This document shows positions 16,901 to 24,861 of a stretch of 64,000 nt of DNA, one piece after another. Within the stretch, counting starts at the first letter, position 1; every line of letters begins with the position of its first letter. The DNA is from Flavobacterium sp. AG291 (GTDB taxonomy: Bacteria > Bacteroidota > Bacteroidia > Flavobacteriales > Flavobacteriaceae), in contig NZ_QQAR01000010.1 in assembly GCF_003350375.1 (NCBI RefSeq), positions 1 through 64,000 of the forward strand, in the 5' to 3' direction. The notes under the pieces were generated by a model. It saw nothing but the letters and a program-made list of their open reading frames with translations, had not been told where the DNA came from and searched no databases. The translations under genes were made by a program, and so were the position numbers.

Positions 16901-16908
16901 TAGATTTG
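16901..16908 (+). promoter_or_regulatory. -7 promoter element TAGATTTG for the AraC-type regulator gene
   Basis: An exact TAnnTTTG match 33 bases upstream of the regulator ATG and seven bases downstream of the Fur-like palindrome. Confidence 0.5.
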
Positions 16909-16940
16909 ATTTTTGCGATTGCCATAAAAAAAATACCGCT

Positions 16941-17813
16941 ATGGGTTCTCATGAGGAAATTAAGATTGAGGATGATTTTATAGTGCTGCGCTTTCAGAAC
17001 GACAGCGATGAAACCTCTCATTATGAACGGGAAGTAGGAACAGACCTCATACAATTTCACTTTGGCATAAAGGGTCGTGCCAAGTTTATTTTTAACCAGG
17101 GCCGCTATGCGCTCGACCTTAGAGAGGAGTTATCGTTGTTTTTGTACAACCCACAAAAAGAGCTTCCGGTGCATCTTGAAATAGCTCCGCACAGCTGGGT
17201 AATATCGGTACTGGTATCCATCAAAAAATTTCACGGATTCTTCTCAGAACAGGCCGATCATATTCCTTTTTTGAGCAATGACAACATTGATAAGAAATAT
17301 TATAAGGACGAAAAAATAAACCCGTCTATGGCTGTGGTGCTGAGTCAGCTTTTTCATTTTAATCTACACCAGAGCATCAAGAAATTATATTTTAAAGGGA
17401 AGGTATACGAACTGTTAAGCCTTTATTTTAACCGTGCCGAAGATACCAATGCCGAGTCATGTCCTTTCCTTGTAGATGAGGAGAACGTAATAAAAATACG
17501 TAAGGCTAAAGACATTGTAATTGCTAATATGGCAGAACCGCCGGGACTTGAAGAACTGGCCGATCAGGTAGGCATCAGTTTAAAGAGGCTCAAAATGGGC
17601 TTTAAGCAGATTTATGGTGACAGTGTATACAGCTTCCTGTTTGACTATAAGATGGATTATGCCCGTAAGCTGCTTGACAGTGGCACCTATAATGTAAACG
17701 AAGTAGGACTAAGGATAGGGTATAGTACCGCCAGCCATTTTATATCGGCATTTAAGAAGAAATTTGGAACCACGCCTAAGAAGTATTTAATGAGTATAAA
17801 CGAGAAGGTTTAA
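16941..17813 (+). CDS. AraC-family transcriptional regulator beside haem genes
   Basis: A 290-residue regulator. The C-terminal about 100 residues form a double HTH: first HTH LEELADQVGISLKRLKMGFKQIYG, second HTH VNEVGLRIGYSTASHFISAFKKKFGTTPKKY. The N-terminal about 180 residues form a presumed ligand-sensing domain with no recognised family. This architecture resembles PchR-type regulators of iron or siderophore uptake (inference). It is divergent from hemA and 83 bases upstream of hemH, and its promoter overlaps a Fur-like palindrome. It may control one or both haem gene runs. Confidence 0.9.
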   Translation: MGSHEEIKIEDDFIVLRFQNDSDETSHYEREVGTDLIQFHFGIKGRAKFIFNQGRYALDLREELSLFLYNPQKELPVHLEIAPHSWVISVLVSIKKFHGFFSEQADHIPFLSNDNIDKKYYKDEKINPSMAVVLSQLFHFNLHQSIKKLYFKGKVYELLSLYFNRAEDTNAESCPFLVDEENVIKIRKAKDIVIANMAEPPGLEELADQVGISLKRLKMGFKQIYGDSVYSFLFDYKMDYARKLLDSGTYNVNEVGLRIGYSTASHFISAFKKKFGTTPKKYLMSINEKV

Positions 17814-17896
17814 GAAAAACAAAAAAACAAACCGCCTTTCGCATGGTTTTTGTGAACAGCTAAAGGCTTTTAAAATAGCAAACAAAGAGTAATATA

Positions 17897-18928
17897 ATGA
17901 AAGGAGTACTACTAGTAAATCTGGGGTCGCCAAAAAGTCCGACGCCAAAAGACGTAAAGCCATATCTTGATGAGTTCTTAATGGACAAATATGTAATAGA
18001 TGTTCCGTTTTTATTAAGAGCATTGTTAGTGAGAGGTATTATTCTTCGCAAAAGGCCGGAAGCGTCGGCTGAAGCTTACCAGAAAATATGGTGGGAAGAA
18101 GGCTCGCCGCTTATTGTGCTTTCGGAAAGGATGCACAAAAAAGTGAAACAAAGAACAGAGTTGCCGGTAGCGCTGTCAATGCGTTATGGCGAACCATCTA
18201 TAGAACAGGGACTTCAGGAATTGTCTGACCAGGGCGTTACCGAAGTGCTGCTGTTTCCGTTATACCCTCAGTATGCCATGGCTTCTACACTTACTATATT
18301 AGTACTGGCTGAAGAAATAAGGAAAAAGAAATTCCCTCACATGACCTTTACCGATGTTCCTGCTTTTTATGATAAGCCGGATTATATTACTGCATTGGCA
18401 AATTCAATAAAAAGATCACTGGAAGGGTTTGATTACGATCATCTGCTGTTCTCATATCACGGCATCCCGGAGCGTCATATCAGAAAGACCGATGTAACCA
18501 AATCGCATTGTAAAATAAACGATACCTGTTGTGTAACGCCATCGGCAGCACACAAATTCTGTTACCGTCACCAGTGTTACGAAACTACCCGTTTAGTGGT
18601 AGAGCAACTGGGTATTCCTAAAGAGAAATATTCGCTTACGTTCCAGTCGCGCCTTGCCGGCGACAAATGGCTGGAACCATATACCGACGTTGAAATCAAC
18701 AAAATGCCTTCCGGCGGAATTAAAAAACTGGCGGTGGTAACACCTGCTTTCGTAGCCGACTGCCTTGAGACCCTTGAGGAGATCGCAATGCGTGCCAAAG
18801 AGGAATTTGAAGAGCATGGCGGCGAGAAATTCCTGGCAATTCCTTGTCTTAATGATAATGATGAATGGATTGGTGTTGTGAGCAACTGGATTAATGAATG
18901 GGCTCACGCTGAAACACCGGCAGTATAA
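17897..18928 (+). CDS. hemH: Ferrochelatase
   Basis: A 343-residue enzyme that inserts Fe2+ into protoporphyrin IX, the final step of protohaem synthesis. Hallmarks: GVLLVNLGSPKSPTP at the N-terminus, ALSMRYGEPSI, the catalytic His region LLFSYHGIPERHI, SLTFQSRLAGDKWLEPYTD and the TPAFVADCLETLEEI segment. The DTCCVTPS plus later Cys (KFCYRHQC) segment provides clustered cysteines but not a proven Fe-S site. It abuts the MATE gene with no gap (TAA then ATG). Confidence 0.96.
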   Translation: MKGVLLVNLGSPKSPTPKDVKPYLDEFLMDKYVIDVPFLLRALLVRGIILRKRPEASAEAYQKIWWEEGSPLIVLSERMHKKVKQRTELPVALSMRYGEPSIEQGLQELSDQGVTEVLLFPLYPQYAMASTLTILVLAEEIRKKKFPHMTFTDVPAFYDKPDYITALANSIKRSLEGFDYDHLLFSYHGIPERHIRKTDVTKSHCKINDTCCVTPSAAHKFCYRHQCYETTRLVVEQLGIPKEKYSLTFQSRLAGDKWLEPYTDVEINKMPSGGIKKLAVVTPAFVADCLETLEEIAMRAKEEFEEHGGEKFLAIPCLNDNDEWIGVVSNWINEWAHAETPAV

Positions 18929-20269
18929 ATGGAGATTTCATCCCGCGAGCTTGCAAAAAAAGATATTAAGAGCCTGCTGATAAAACAGTCGGTTCCGGCA
19001 TCTATAGGTATATTGTTCATGACGGTCAATATACTTATAGATACCATTTTTGTAGGTCGCTGGATTGGTTCATTAGCTATAGCTGCACTATCAGTAGTTA
19101 TGCCTATTACTTTTTTTATCTCATCATTGGGCATGGCAATAGGCACAGGCGGAAGCTCGGTATTGTCGCGTGCGCTTGGTGCCAAAAACAAGGATAAGGC
19201 GCTTGCTACTTTTGCACACCAGATCATGATGACCTTTGGAGTATCATCGGTATTTGTGGCTACCGGACTTTTTTTTGGGGATGAGATACTCTTTCTTTTT
19301 GGATCAAACGGTGATATTACCGAACCGGCAAGAATATTCTTTTTCCCGATACTGCTGGCAGTACCATTTCAGGCACTGAGTATGATGGGTAATAATGTAA
19401 TCCGTGCCGAAGATAAATCAAGGCATTCTATGATATCCATGATCATATCTGCATCATCCAATATAATACTTGATATCCTTTTTATAAAAATACTCGGATT
19501 GGGAGTAATGGGAGCAGCATTGGCAACAGCATCATCCTTCTTTTTGTGTTTTGTATATATACTTTGGTTCTTTATTTGCCGAAGTGAGCTTCGCCTTAAA
19601 TGGAGCCATTTTACCTGGAAGAAAGAAATAGCAGGAGAAATTACTTCCCTCAGCTTTGTAACCTTTGCAAGACAAGGGGTAATAAGTGTACTGGCTGTAA
19701 TACTTAACCATACCTTGTTTGCGCAGGGAGGTGAACATGCCATCACGGTATATGGTATCATCAGCCGTATGCTCATGTTTGCACTGTTTCCTGTACTGGG
19801 CATTACGCAGGGCTTTTTGCCGATTGCAGGGTATAATTATGGAGCAAAGAACCATGAAAGAGTGCGCGAATCGGTTTTTCTGTCTATTAAATATGCGGGA
19901 GGGCTGGCGATCCTCATATTCATTGTAATCTTGGTTTTTGCAAAGCCTATAACAGCAGTTTTTACTACCGACCCTGATGTTATCCGGGATACACCGGGAG
20001 CATTGCGCTGGGTCTTTGCGGCATCGCCCATTATTGCGGTACAGCTTATAGGTGCAGCCTATTTTCAGGCGGCAGGAATGGCTAAAAAAGCACTGATGCT
20101 TACGCTATCCAAACAGGGCTTTTTCCTGATACCATTGGTGCTTATATTACCACAGTTTTTTGGTATTTTTGGTGTATGGGTGGCTTTTCCCATTGCCGAT
20201 GTACTCTCTACGATAGTAACCGGGATATTTTTAAAAACAGCAATGACCGAACATGTTAATGAAGAATAA
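18929..20269 (+). CDS. MATE-family multidrug/metabolite efflux transporter
   Basis: A 446-residue inner-membrane protein with 12 predicted helices and the two-fold MATE repeat; examples are SIGILFMTVNILIDTIFVGRWIG (first pair of helices) and GSSVLSRALGAKNKDKA, typical of the DinF/NorM branch. It would export cationic or organic compounds using an ion gradient. It is packed directly between hemH and hemJ with zero-base gaps on both sides, so it is almost certainly co-translated with haem synthesis genes. A role in porphyrin or haem tolerance is an inference from that position. Confidence 0.92.
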   Translation: MEISSRELAKKDIKSLLIKQSVPASIGILFMTVNILIDTIFVGRWIGSLAIAALSVVMPITFFISSLGMAIGTGGSSVLSRALGAKNKDKALATFAHQIMMTFGVSSVFVATGLFFGDEILFLFGSNGDITEPARIFFFPILLAVPFQALSMMGNNVIRAEDKSRHSMISMIISASSNIILDILFIKILGLGVMGAALATASSFFLCFVYILWFFICRSELRLKWSHFTWKKEIAGEITSLSFVTFARQGVISVLAVILNHTLFAQGGEHAITVYGIISRMLMFALFPVLGITQGFLPIAGYNYGAKNHERVRESVFLSIKYAGGLAILIFIVILVFAKPITAVFTTDPDVIRDTPGALRWVFAASPIIAVQLIGAAYFQAAGMAKKALMLTLSKQGFFLIPLVLILPQFFGIFGVWVAFPIADVLSTIVTGIFLKTAMTEHVNEE

Positions 20270-20815
20270 ATGGAATACTACAACTACATAAAATCACTGC
20301 ACCTCATATTTGTAATCACCTGGTTTGCCGGACTGTTTTATATTGTGAGGCTGTTTGTGTACCATATTGAGGCGAATGACAAGCCTTCGCCTGAAAAAGA
20401 GATACTCATCAAACAATACAAACTGATGAGCTACAGGCTATGGTACATTATTACCTGGCCGTCGGCAGTACTGGCAACAATCTTTGCGATAACGCTTTTA
20501 TGCCTTATGCCACAATGGCTGCAACAGCCGTGGATGCACGTAAAGCTTACATTCGTTTTTCTGCTGTTTTTGTATCATTTTAAATGCCACAGTATTTTTA
20601 AGCAATTGCAGAGGGATGAGGTAAAATATACTACGGGCTTTATGAGATTGTGGAATGAAGGTGCGACCATCATACTTTTTGCGGTGGTATTTTTAGTGAT
20701 ACTCAAGAGTGCCATCAACTGGATATTTGGCGTGGTTGGTATTATAGTGTTCTCTATACTGCTCATGCTGGGCTATAAATTTTACAAACGCATAAGAGAG
20801 AAAAACAACTCTTAA
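20270..20815 (+). CDS. hemJ: Protoporphyrinogen IX oxidase, HemJ type
   Basis: A 181-residue protein with about five membrane helices, of the HemJ/UPF0093 (CopD-like) family. It oxidises protoporphyrinogen IX to protoporphyrin IX at the inner membrane. Two residues known to be essential in the family are present: His11 in KSLHLIFVITWFAGLFY and Lys92 in WMHVKLTFVFLL. The context (hemH-MATE-hemJ) supports the enzyme role over copper resistance. No hemG or hemY is present, so this supplies the missing oxidation step between HemF and HemH. It overlaps the next gene by one base. Confidence 0.92.
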   Translation: MEYYNYIKSLHLIFVITWFAGLFYIVRLFVYHIEANDKPSPEKEILIKQYKLMSYRLWYIITWPSAVLATIFAITLLCLMPQWLQQPWMHVKLTFVFLLFLYHFKCHSIFKQLQRDEVKYTTGFMRLWNEGATIILFAVVFLVILKSAINWIFGVVGIIVFSILLMLGYKFYKRIREKNNS

Positions 20816-22323
20816 TGAAACAAAAATTCAAGATAAAGAGGTGGTCATTGCGGACAAGGATTTTCCTGTCCATGATTTTTATTACCCTTATCGCATCGCT
20901 GCTTATTGCCGCGGTGAGCATTTACCAGTTTAAAAAAGAAGCGAAAGATTACCACCAGGACAGGCTGGAACGCAAGGAACTTGCCATAAAGGCGCACATC
21001 AACTATATTCTTGCCAATACCACCTATCCGCTGAATACCGAAAACCTTCCGCTGATATTCCGAGAGCGAATTCATGAGCTTGCCAATATCCACGGCATGG
21101 AAATTAATATCTACGACCTTAACGGGCATTTGCTGAAATCGTCTAAGGCAGCCTTTTCGGTCGATACCATTAGCATGAACATACCGGCACCTATACTAAA
21201 GGTGTTGCGCTCTACTGCCGAAAAGAGGTATGTAGATTTTAAAGTAAAAGACGGCAAGCGTTTCCGTTCGTCTTACAGCTATATAAAAGATACTAAATTT
21301 AAGCCTTTAGGCATAATGAACCTGCCTTATATAGAAGACGATGGTTATTATGAAAAAGAAACCAGTAATTTCCTGATACGCTTCACACAGGTATATTCCT
21401 TTATGCTGTTGATATCAGTTATTATAGCTTACTTCCTGTCGAGCTATATTACCAAGTCGATTAAAGAAGTGTCTGACCGCCTTAAAGAAACCCGACTCAG
21501 CGAAGAGAACGAAAAACTCGATATGGGTGATACCCCTCAGGAGATAAGCCTCTTGGTGGATGCCTATAATAATCTTGTTGACGATCTTGATGAAAGTGCG
21601 ACCAAGCTCGCCCAGAGCGAGAGGGAACAGGCATGGCGCGAAATGGCCAAGCAGGTAGCCCATGAGATCAAGAACCCGCTAACGCCAATGCGTCTTACCG
21701 TGCAGAGCTTCCAGCGTAAGTTTGACCCGAACCATCCGGAGATCGTCCAAAAGCTCGACGAGTATTCTAAAACCCTGATACAGCAAATAGATACCATGAG
21801 TTCGGTAGCATCGGCATTCTCGAGTTTTGCCTCTATGCCGGCACAGCAAAACGAAACACTGAACGTGGTAAAGATCGTTCAGCTGGCATTGGAGATATTC
21901 AACGAACCTTACATTAATTACCATGCCGATGAGCCTTATATCATTACCCGTATGGACAGGACGCAGCTTATCCGTATCATTACCAATCTGGTTAAGAATG
22001 CAACACAGGCTATTTCGGAAGATGAAGTTAATCCAATGGTTGAGGTGAGGGTTTTCCGCGAAGGCGAAATGGCAAAGATTTCGGTAAAAGATAACGGTAA
22101 AGGAATTAGCATGGAAAATAAGCGCCGTATTTTTGAACCGAAGTTTACGACCAAAACCAGCGGTATGGGTCTGGGGCTTGGGATCATAAAAAATATTGTG
22201 GAAAATTACCACGGTACGATTACCTTTGAAAGCACTATAGGCGTGGGTACTGAATTTTTAGTTACCCTGCCAATTACTAACGCCGAAGGCGACGAAGAAG
22301 AGACAAACAACAAACATACATAA
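20815..22323 (+). CDS. Sensor histidine kinase, HAMP-containing, NtrY-like
   Basis: A 502-residue membrane kinase: TM1 about 14-36, a periplasmic domain about 37-192, TM2 about 193-213, then a HAMP linker (TKSIKEVSDRLKETRLSEENEKLDMGDTP in outline), H-box QVAHEIKNPLTPMRL, N-box RIITNLVKNATQAIS, and G-boxes VKDNGKGIS and GMGLGLGIIKNIVE. The H-box form HEIKNPLTPM is typical of the NtrY/NtrB group, whose partners are usually sigma-54 regulators. No response regulator is adjacent. It begins one base inside the hemJ stop and ends four bases before the enoyl-CoA hydratase gene. Confidence 0.92.
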   Translation: MKQKFKIKRWSLRTRIFLSMIFITLIASLLIAAVSIYQFKKEAKDYHQDRLERKELAIKAHINYILANTTYPLNTENLPLIFRERIHELANIHGMEINIYDLNGHLLKSSKAAFSVDTISMNIPAPILKVLRSTAEKRYVDFKVKDGKRFRSSYSYIKDTKFKPLGIMNLPYIEDDGYYEKETSNFLIRFTQVYSFMLLISVIIAYFLSSYITKSIKEVSDRLKETRLSEENEKLDMGDTPQEISLLVDAYNNLVDDLDESATKLAQSEREQAWREMAKQVAHEIKNPLTPMRLTVQSFQRKFDPNHPEIVQKLDEYSKTLIQQIDTMSSVASAFSSFASMPAQQNETLNVVKIVQLALEIFNEPYINYHADEPYIITRMDRTQLIRIITNLVKNATQAISEDEVNPMVEVRVFREGEMAKISVKDNGKGISMENKRRIFEPKFTTKTSGMGLGLGIIKNIVENYHGTITFESTIGVGTEFLVTLPITNAEGDEEETNNKHT

Positions 22324-22327
22324 TACA

Positions 22328-23110
22328 ATGAATTACGAAAACATACTTACGGAACAGGCTGACGGGCTTGCTGTAATTACCATTAACAGGCCAACAAAGC
22401 TTAATGCACTTAACAAAGCTACCATTCAGGAGCTGCACGAAGCCTTTAAAGCACTTGATGCTGACAATAGCGTAAAAGCAATAATCGTAACCGGAAGTGG
22501 CGAGAAGGCTTTTGTTGCCGGTGCTGACATCTCTGAGTTTGCTGATTTCTCTACAGATCAGGGGGAACTTTTAGCAGCTAAAGGGCAGGAACTTCTTTTT
22601 GATTTTGTACAGAACCTTTCTACTCCTGTAATTGCAGCAGTTAACGGTTTTGCACTTGGTGGAGGTCTTGAACTGGCTATGGCAGCACATTTTAGGGTAG
22701 CTTCAGATAATGCTAAAATGGGTCTTCCGGAAGTATCGCTTGGTGTTATTCCGGGGTATGGCGGAACGCAGCGTTTGCCACAGCTTGTAGGCAAAGGCCG
22801 TGCTATGGAAATGATTATGACAGCAGGTATGATAAACGCCGAAGAAGCAAAAGCCTACGGATTGGTAAACCATGTAGTGCCCCAGGCAGAGCTTGTAGAT
22901 TTCTGTAAAGGTATTGCGGCTAAGATCATGAAAAACTCTCCGGTAGCGATATCGGCTGCTATAAAAGCCATCAATGCTAACTTTGAGGATGGAGTAAATG
23001 GTTACGAAGCAGAGATAAAAGCCTTTGGTGAATCGTTTGGAACTGCCGATTTTAAAGAGGGTACAACAGCATTCCTTGAAAAGAGAAAAGCGGAGTTTCC
23101 GGGGAAATAA
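22328..23110 (+). CDS. Enoyl-CoA hydratase/isomerase family protein
   Basis: A 260-residue crotonase-fold enzyme that probably hydrates 2-trans-enoyl-CoA in fatty acid oxidation. The oxyanion-hole residues are in EKAFVAGADISEF (about 57-69) and NGFALGGGLELAMA (about 100-113). The two catalytic glutamates are in GGLELA and GLPEVSLGVIPGYGGTQ. The C-terminal KEGTTAFLEKRKAEF is typical of short-chain hydratases. It is the last gene of the rightward run that starts at the AraC regulator and hemH and is followed by a strong terminator. Confidence 0.93.
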   Translation: MNYENILTEQADGLAVITINRPTKLNALNKATIQELHEAFKALDADNSVKAIIVTGSGEKAFVAGADISEFADFSTDQGELLAAKGQELLFDFVQNLSTPVIAAVNGFALGGGLELAMAAHFRVASDNAKMGLPEVSLGVIPGYGGTQRLPQLVGKGRAMEMIMTAGMINAEEAKAYGLVNHVVPQAELVDFCKGIAAKIMKNSPVAISAAIKAINANFEDGVNGYEAEIKAFGESFGTADFKEGTTAFLEKRKAEFPGK

Positions 23111-23134
23111 TAACCATGAACTATATAAAAACAC

Positions 23135-23160
23135 AAAACCGGCATTACGCCGGTTTTTTT
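23135..23160. terminator. Bidirectional terminator between convergent genes
   Basis: AACCGGC-ATTAC-GCCGGTT (23137-23155) is followed by T7 on the plus strand. On the minus strand it is followed by TTGTGTTTTT. It serves the enoyl-CoA hydratase gene and probably the convergent hydroxylase gene, whose stop abuts it. Confidence 0.88.
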
Positions 23161-23878
23161 ATTCCTTGTGTACATCTTTAAATTTGAGCATATCAAATAA
23201 GCGTTGTTCTTTATCGTTGTCAAATCCGCAGGAGGTTTTGAATTCTTTGGGATTCTCATAGGTGCCAAACAACATATCCCACCAAACGATGTCGCCATAG
23301 TTATTAGTGTGTTTGTTGTACTCGTGATGGATGCGGTGCATCTCCGGTCTTTGAAATATGTAGCCTATCCATTGCGGTGTTTTGATATTGGTATGGTAAA
23401 AGAACTCACCCAATGCGGTACATACCGTATAGATACCCGCGGCTTCAAGATTAAGCCCTAATAGCGAATAGACTAATAGACTTCCTATGATGGAGTTTAC
23501 AACCATTTCCATAGGGTGCTTGTAAAACGAAGTGACTACTTCTATACGTTGTGCGCTATGGTGTATCTGGTGAAAGCGTGTCCATAAAAAGTCGCTGCGA
23601 TGACGCCACCTGTGCCACCAGTAAAACAGGAAGGTAGCAATAAAATAAGCAATAATGCCGCCCAAAGCAGGCGATACATGGCTGGACAAATGGAAGAGCG
23701 AAAATGATGATAACCATTTCTCCCAACTGATGCCGGCCAGCAATACAACCCCCAACTGGATAAAGTTTACACCTAGTACCCTTATGGTCCAGGTAGGTAC
23801 TTCGGGCAGTTTCCAGCCCAGGTTAAGCCGTTCTATTAAAAAACATACGGCAAATGCGATGAATATAATGAGTAGCAT
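23159..23878 (-). CDS. Fatty acid hydroxylase / sterol desaturase family membrane protein
   Basis: A 239-residue inner-membrane di-iron enzyme. Three histidine clusters define the superfamily: WWHRWRHRS with FHQIHHSAQRIE (about 107-133), EFFYHTNI, and MHRIHHEYNKH. There are four to five membrane segments. Relatives hydroxylate or desaturate fatty acids, sterols, carotenoids or sphingolipids. In Bacteroidota, sulfonolipids, ornithine lipids and carotenoids are possible targets, but the sequence does not decide. It is the first of three leftward membrane-protein genes (next at 23897 and 24284). Confidence 0.9.
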   Translation of the reverse strand: MLLIIFIAFAVCFLIERLNLGWKLPEVPTWTIRVLGVNFIQLGVVLLAGISWEKWLSSFSLFHLSSHVSPALGGIIAYFIATFLFYWWHRWRHRSDFLWTRFHQIHHSAQRIEVVTSFYKHPMEMVVNSIIGSLLVYSLLGLNLEAAGIYTVCTALGEFFYHTNIKTPQWIGYIFQRPEMHRIHHEYNKHTNNYGDIVWWDMLFGTYENPKEFKTSCGFDNDKEQRLFDMLKFKDVHKE

Positions 23879-23896
23879 ATAAGTTGGTTTTAAATT

Positions 23897-24214
23897 TTAC
23901 ATCAGCGAAAACACCTGCCATAAAATGAGTAATGATGTAAGGCCGGCAAAAATTATCGAGAGAACTTTTAAATAATTCACTTTGATAGCCTGTGCGAAAA
24001 TAAAACCCGAGATACCGAGGAGGAAAATGTCAATCATGGTAATGATCCTGGCGTTTTGCAGCCATGAAGGGAATACGCTTAGGTAAGCCGGAACCATTTC
24101 TTCAAAAGTATCGTATTGTGCTGTAATGCGAAACCAGTGGATTAGGTTAGCAATGACCACCGCAAGCAGTGCTACGGCTACCATATATATAGGGAATCTG
24201 TATTTTGTTTTCAT
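23897..24214 (-). CDS. Small membrane protein, member of a local paralogous family (copy A)
   Basis: A 105-residue protein with three predicted membrane segments. It begins MKTKYRFPIYM; the longer frame adds 20 residues of repeat-like sequence. It shares a clear pattern with the two tandem proteins at 44439-44756 and 44779-45093: N-terminal helix, YLSVFPSWLQNARIITMI in the middle (compare YLSYYPEFLQNGRVLTVI), a helix ending SGFIF, and LWQVFSLM at the C-terminus (compare IWKMFTLL). No family name is known to me. It lies between the fatty acid hydroxylase and the YiaA/B-like gene. Confidence 0.78.
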   Translation of the reverse strand: MKTKYRFPIYMVAVALLAVVIANLIHWFRITAQYDTFEEMVPAYLSVFPSWLQNARIITMIDIFLLGISGFIFAQAIKVNYLKVLSIIFAGLTSLLILWQVFSLM

Positions 24215-24283
24215 AGTAAAGTAATTTAGAAAGCCCCGCAGCCGTCCGCTAAACCGGGAACAGCCACAGGGCACCGCTAAGGG

Positions 24284-24754
24284 TTATATATTGTTAGATT
24301 CAAATTGTTTCAGGTCACGGGTGTTCTTTTGTACGGCAATGGCCGAGAACAGCCCCAAGGCAAATGACATTCCGAAGAATCCCTTTTCACTCAATAACAG
24401 GTTGGCATTCCATAATCCTATTATCAATAGGGTTAATGAGGCAATGGTACTAAACCAGCTTATGCCATAATACAGGTCGGTTACGGGTATGCCTTCAAGC
24501 CTGTCGCGTACGCTTTTCTGTACTGATATTACCGAGAACAATCCAAAAAGTAATATGGTAAAGTAATAGCCTTTTTCGTTGTAAAGCATGTCCGAATTAA
24601 AAAGCCCGATGCAATAAGCACCCATTCCGATGATGAGTGTCATCCATGAAGCGCCCACAAAGGCGGCACTTGGCCTTAAGGGTGATTGTACATTTAGTTT
24701 TGAATTTCTTGATTCTGAAGTGTTGTTTACTTCTGTTGGTTTTAGCGGTTCCAT
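24284..24754 (-). CDS. YiaA/YiaB-family two-helix-repeat membrane protein
   Basis: A 156-residue inner-membrane protein containing two tandem copies of a two-helix domain. Copy 1 is about residues 38-91 and copy 2 about 93-146. Each has the pattern GxxN..(M/L)L..EKG(Y/F)(Y/F).......GLFS.I.VQK..RD, so LFNSDMLYNEKGYY matches LWNANLLLSEKGFF and GLFSVISVQKSVRD matches GLFSAIAVQKNTRD. This is the yiaA/B domain architecture; the function is unknown. The start is MEPLKPTEVN. The intergenic space to the upstream divergent gene is only about 107 bases and carries one copy of a 19-bp repeat. Confidence 0.85.
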   Translation of the reverse strand: MEPLKPTEVNNTSESRNSKLNVQSPLRPSAAFVGASWMTLIIGMGAYCIGLFNSDMLYNEKGYYFTILLFGLFSVISVQKSVRDRLEGIPVTDLYYGISWFSTIASLTLLIIGLWNANLLLSEKGFFGMSFALGLFSAIAVQKNTRDLKQFESNNI

Positions 24755-24823
24755 AATTTGTTGTTTTAAAATTATGAAGCAAATTTCCTTCAAAGTTAAT
24801 TGCGTTAAAAATCAATATATCAA

Positions 24824-24842
24824 AAAAACTGACGATATAAAA
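24824..24842 (+). repeat. 19-bp direct repeat, promoter copy
   Basis: AAAAACTGACGATATAAAA here is identical to 25005-25023 inside the following coding region, 181 bases downstream. It is unique enough to notice; the cause is unknown. Confidence 0.6.
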
Positions 24843-24861
24843 TAGCATTTTTTATATATTT

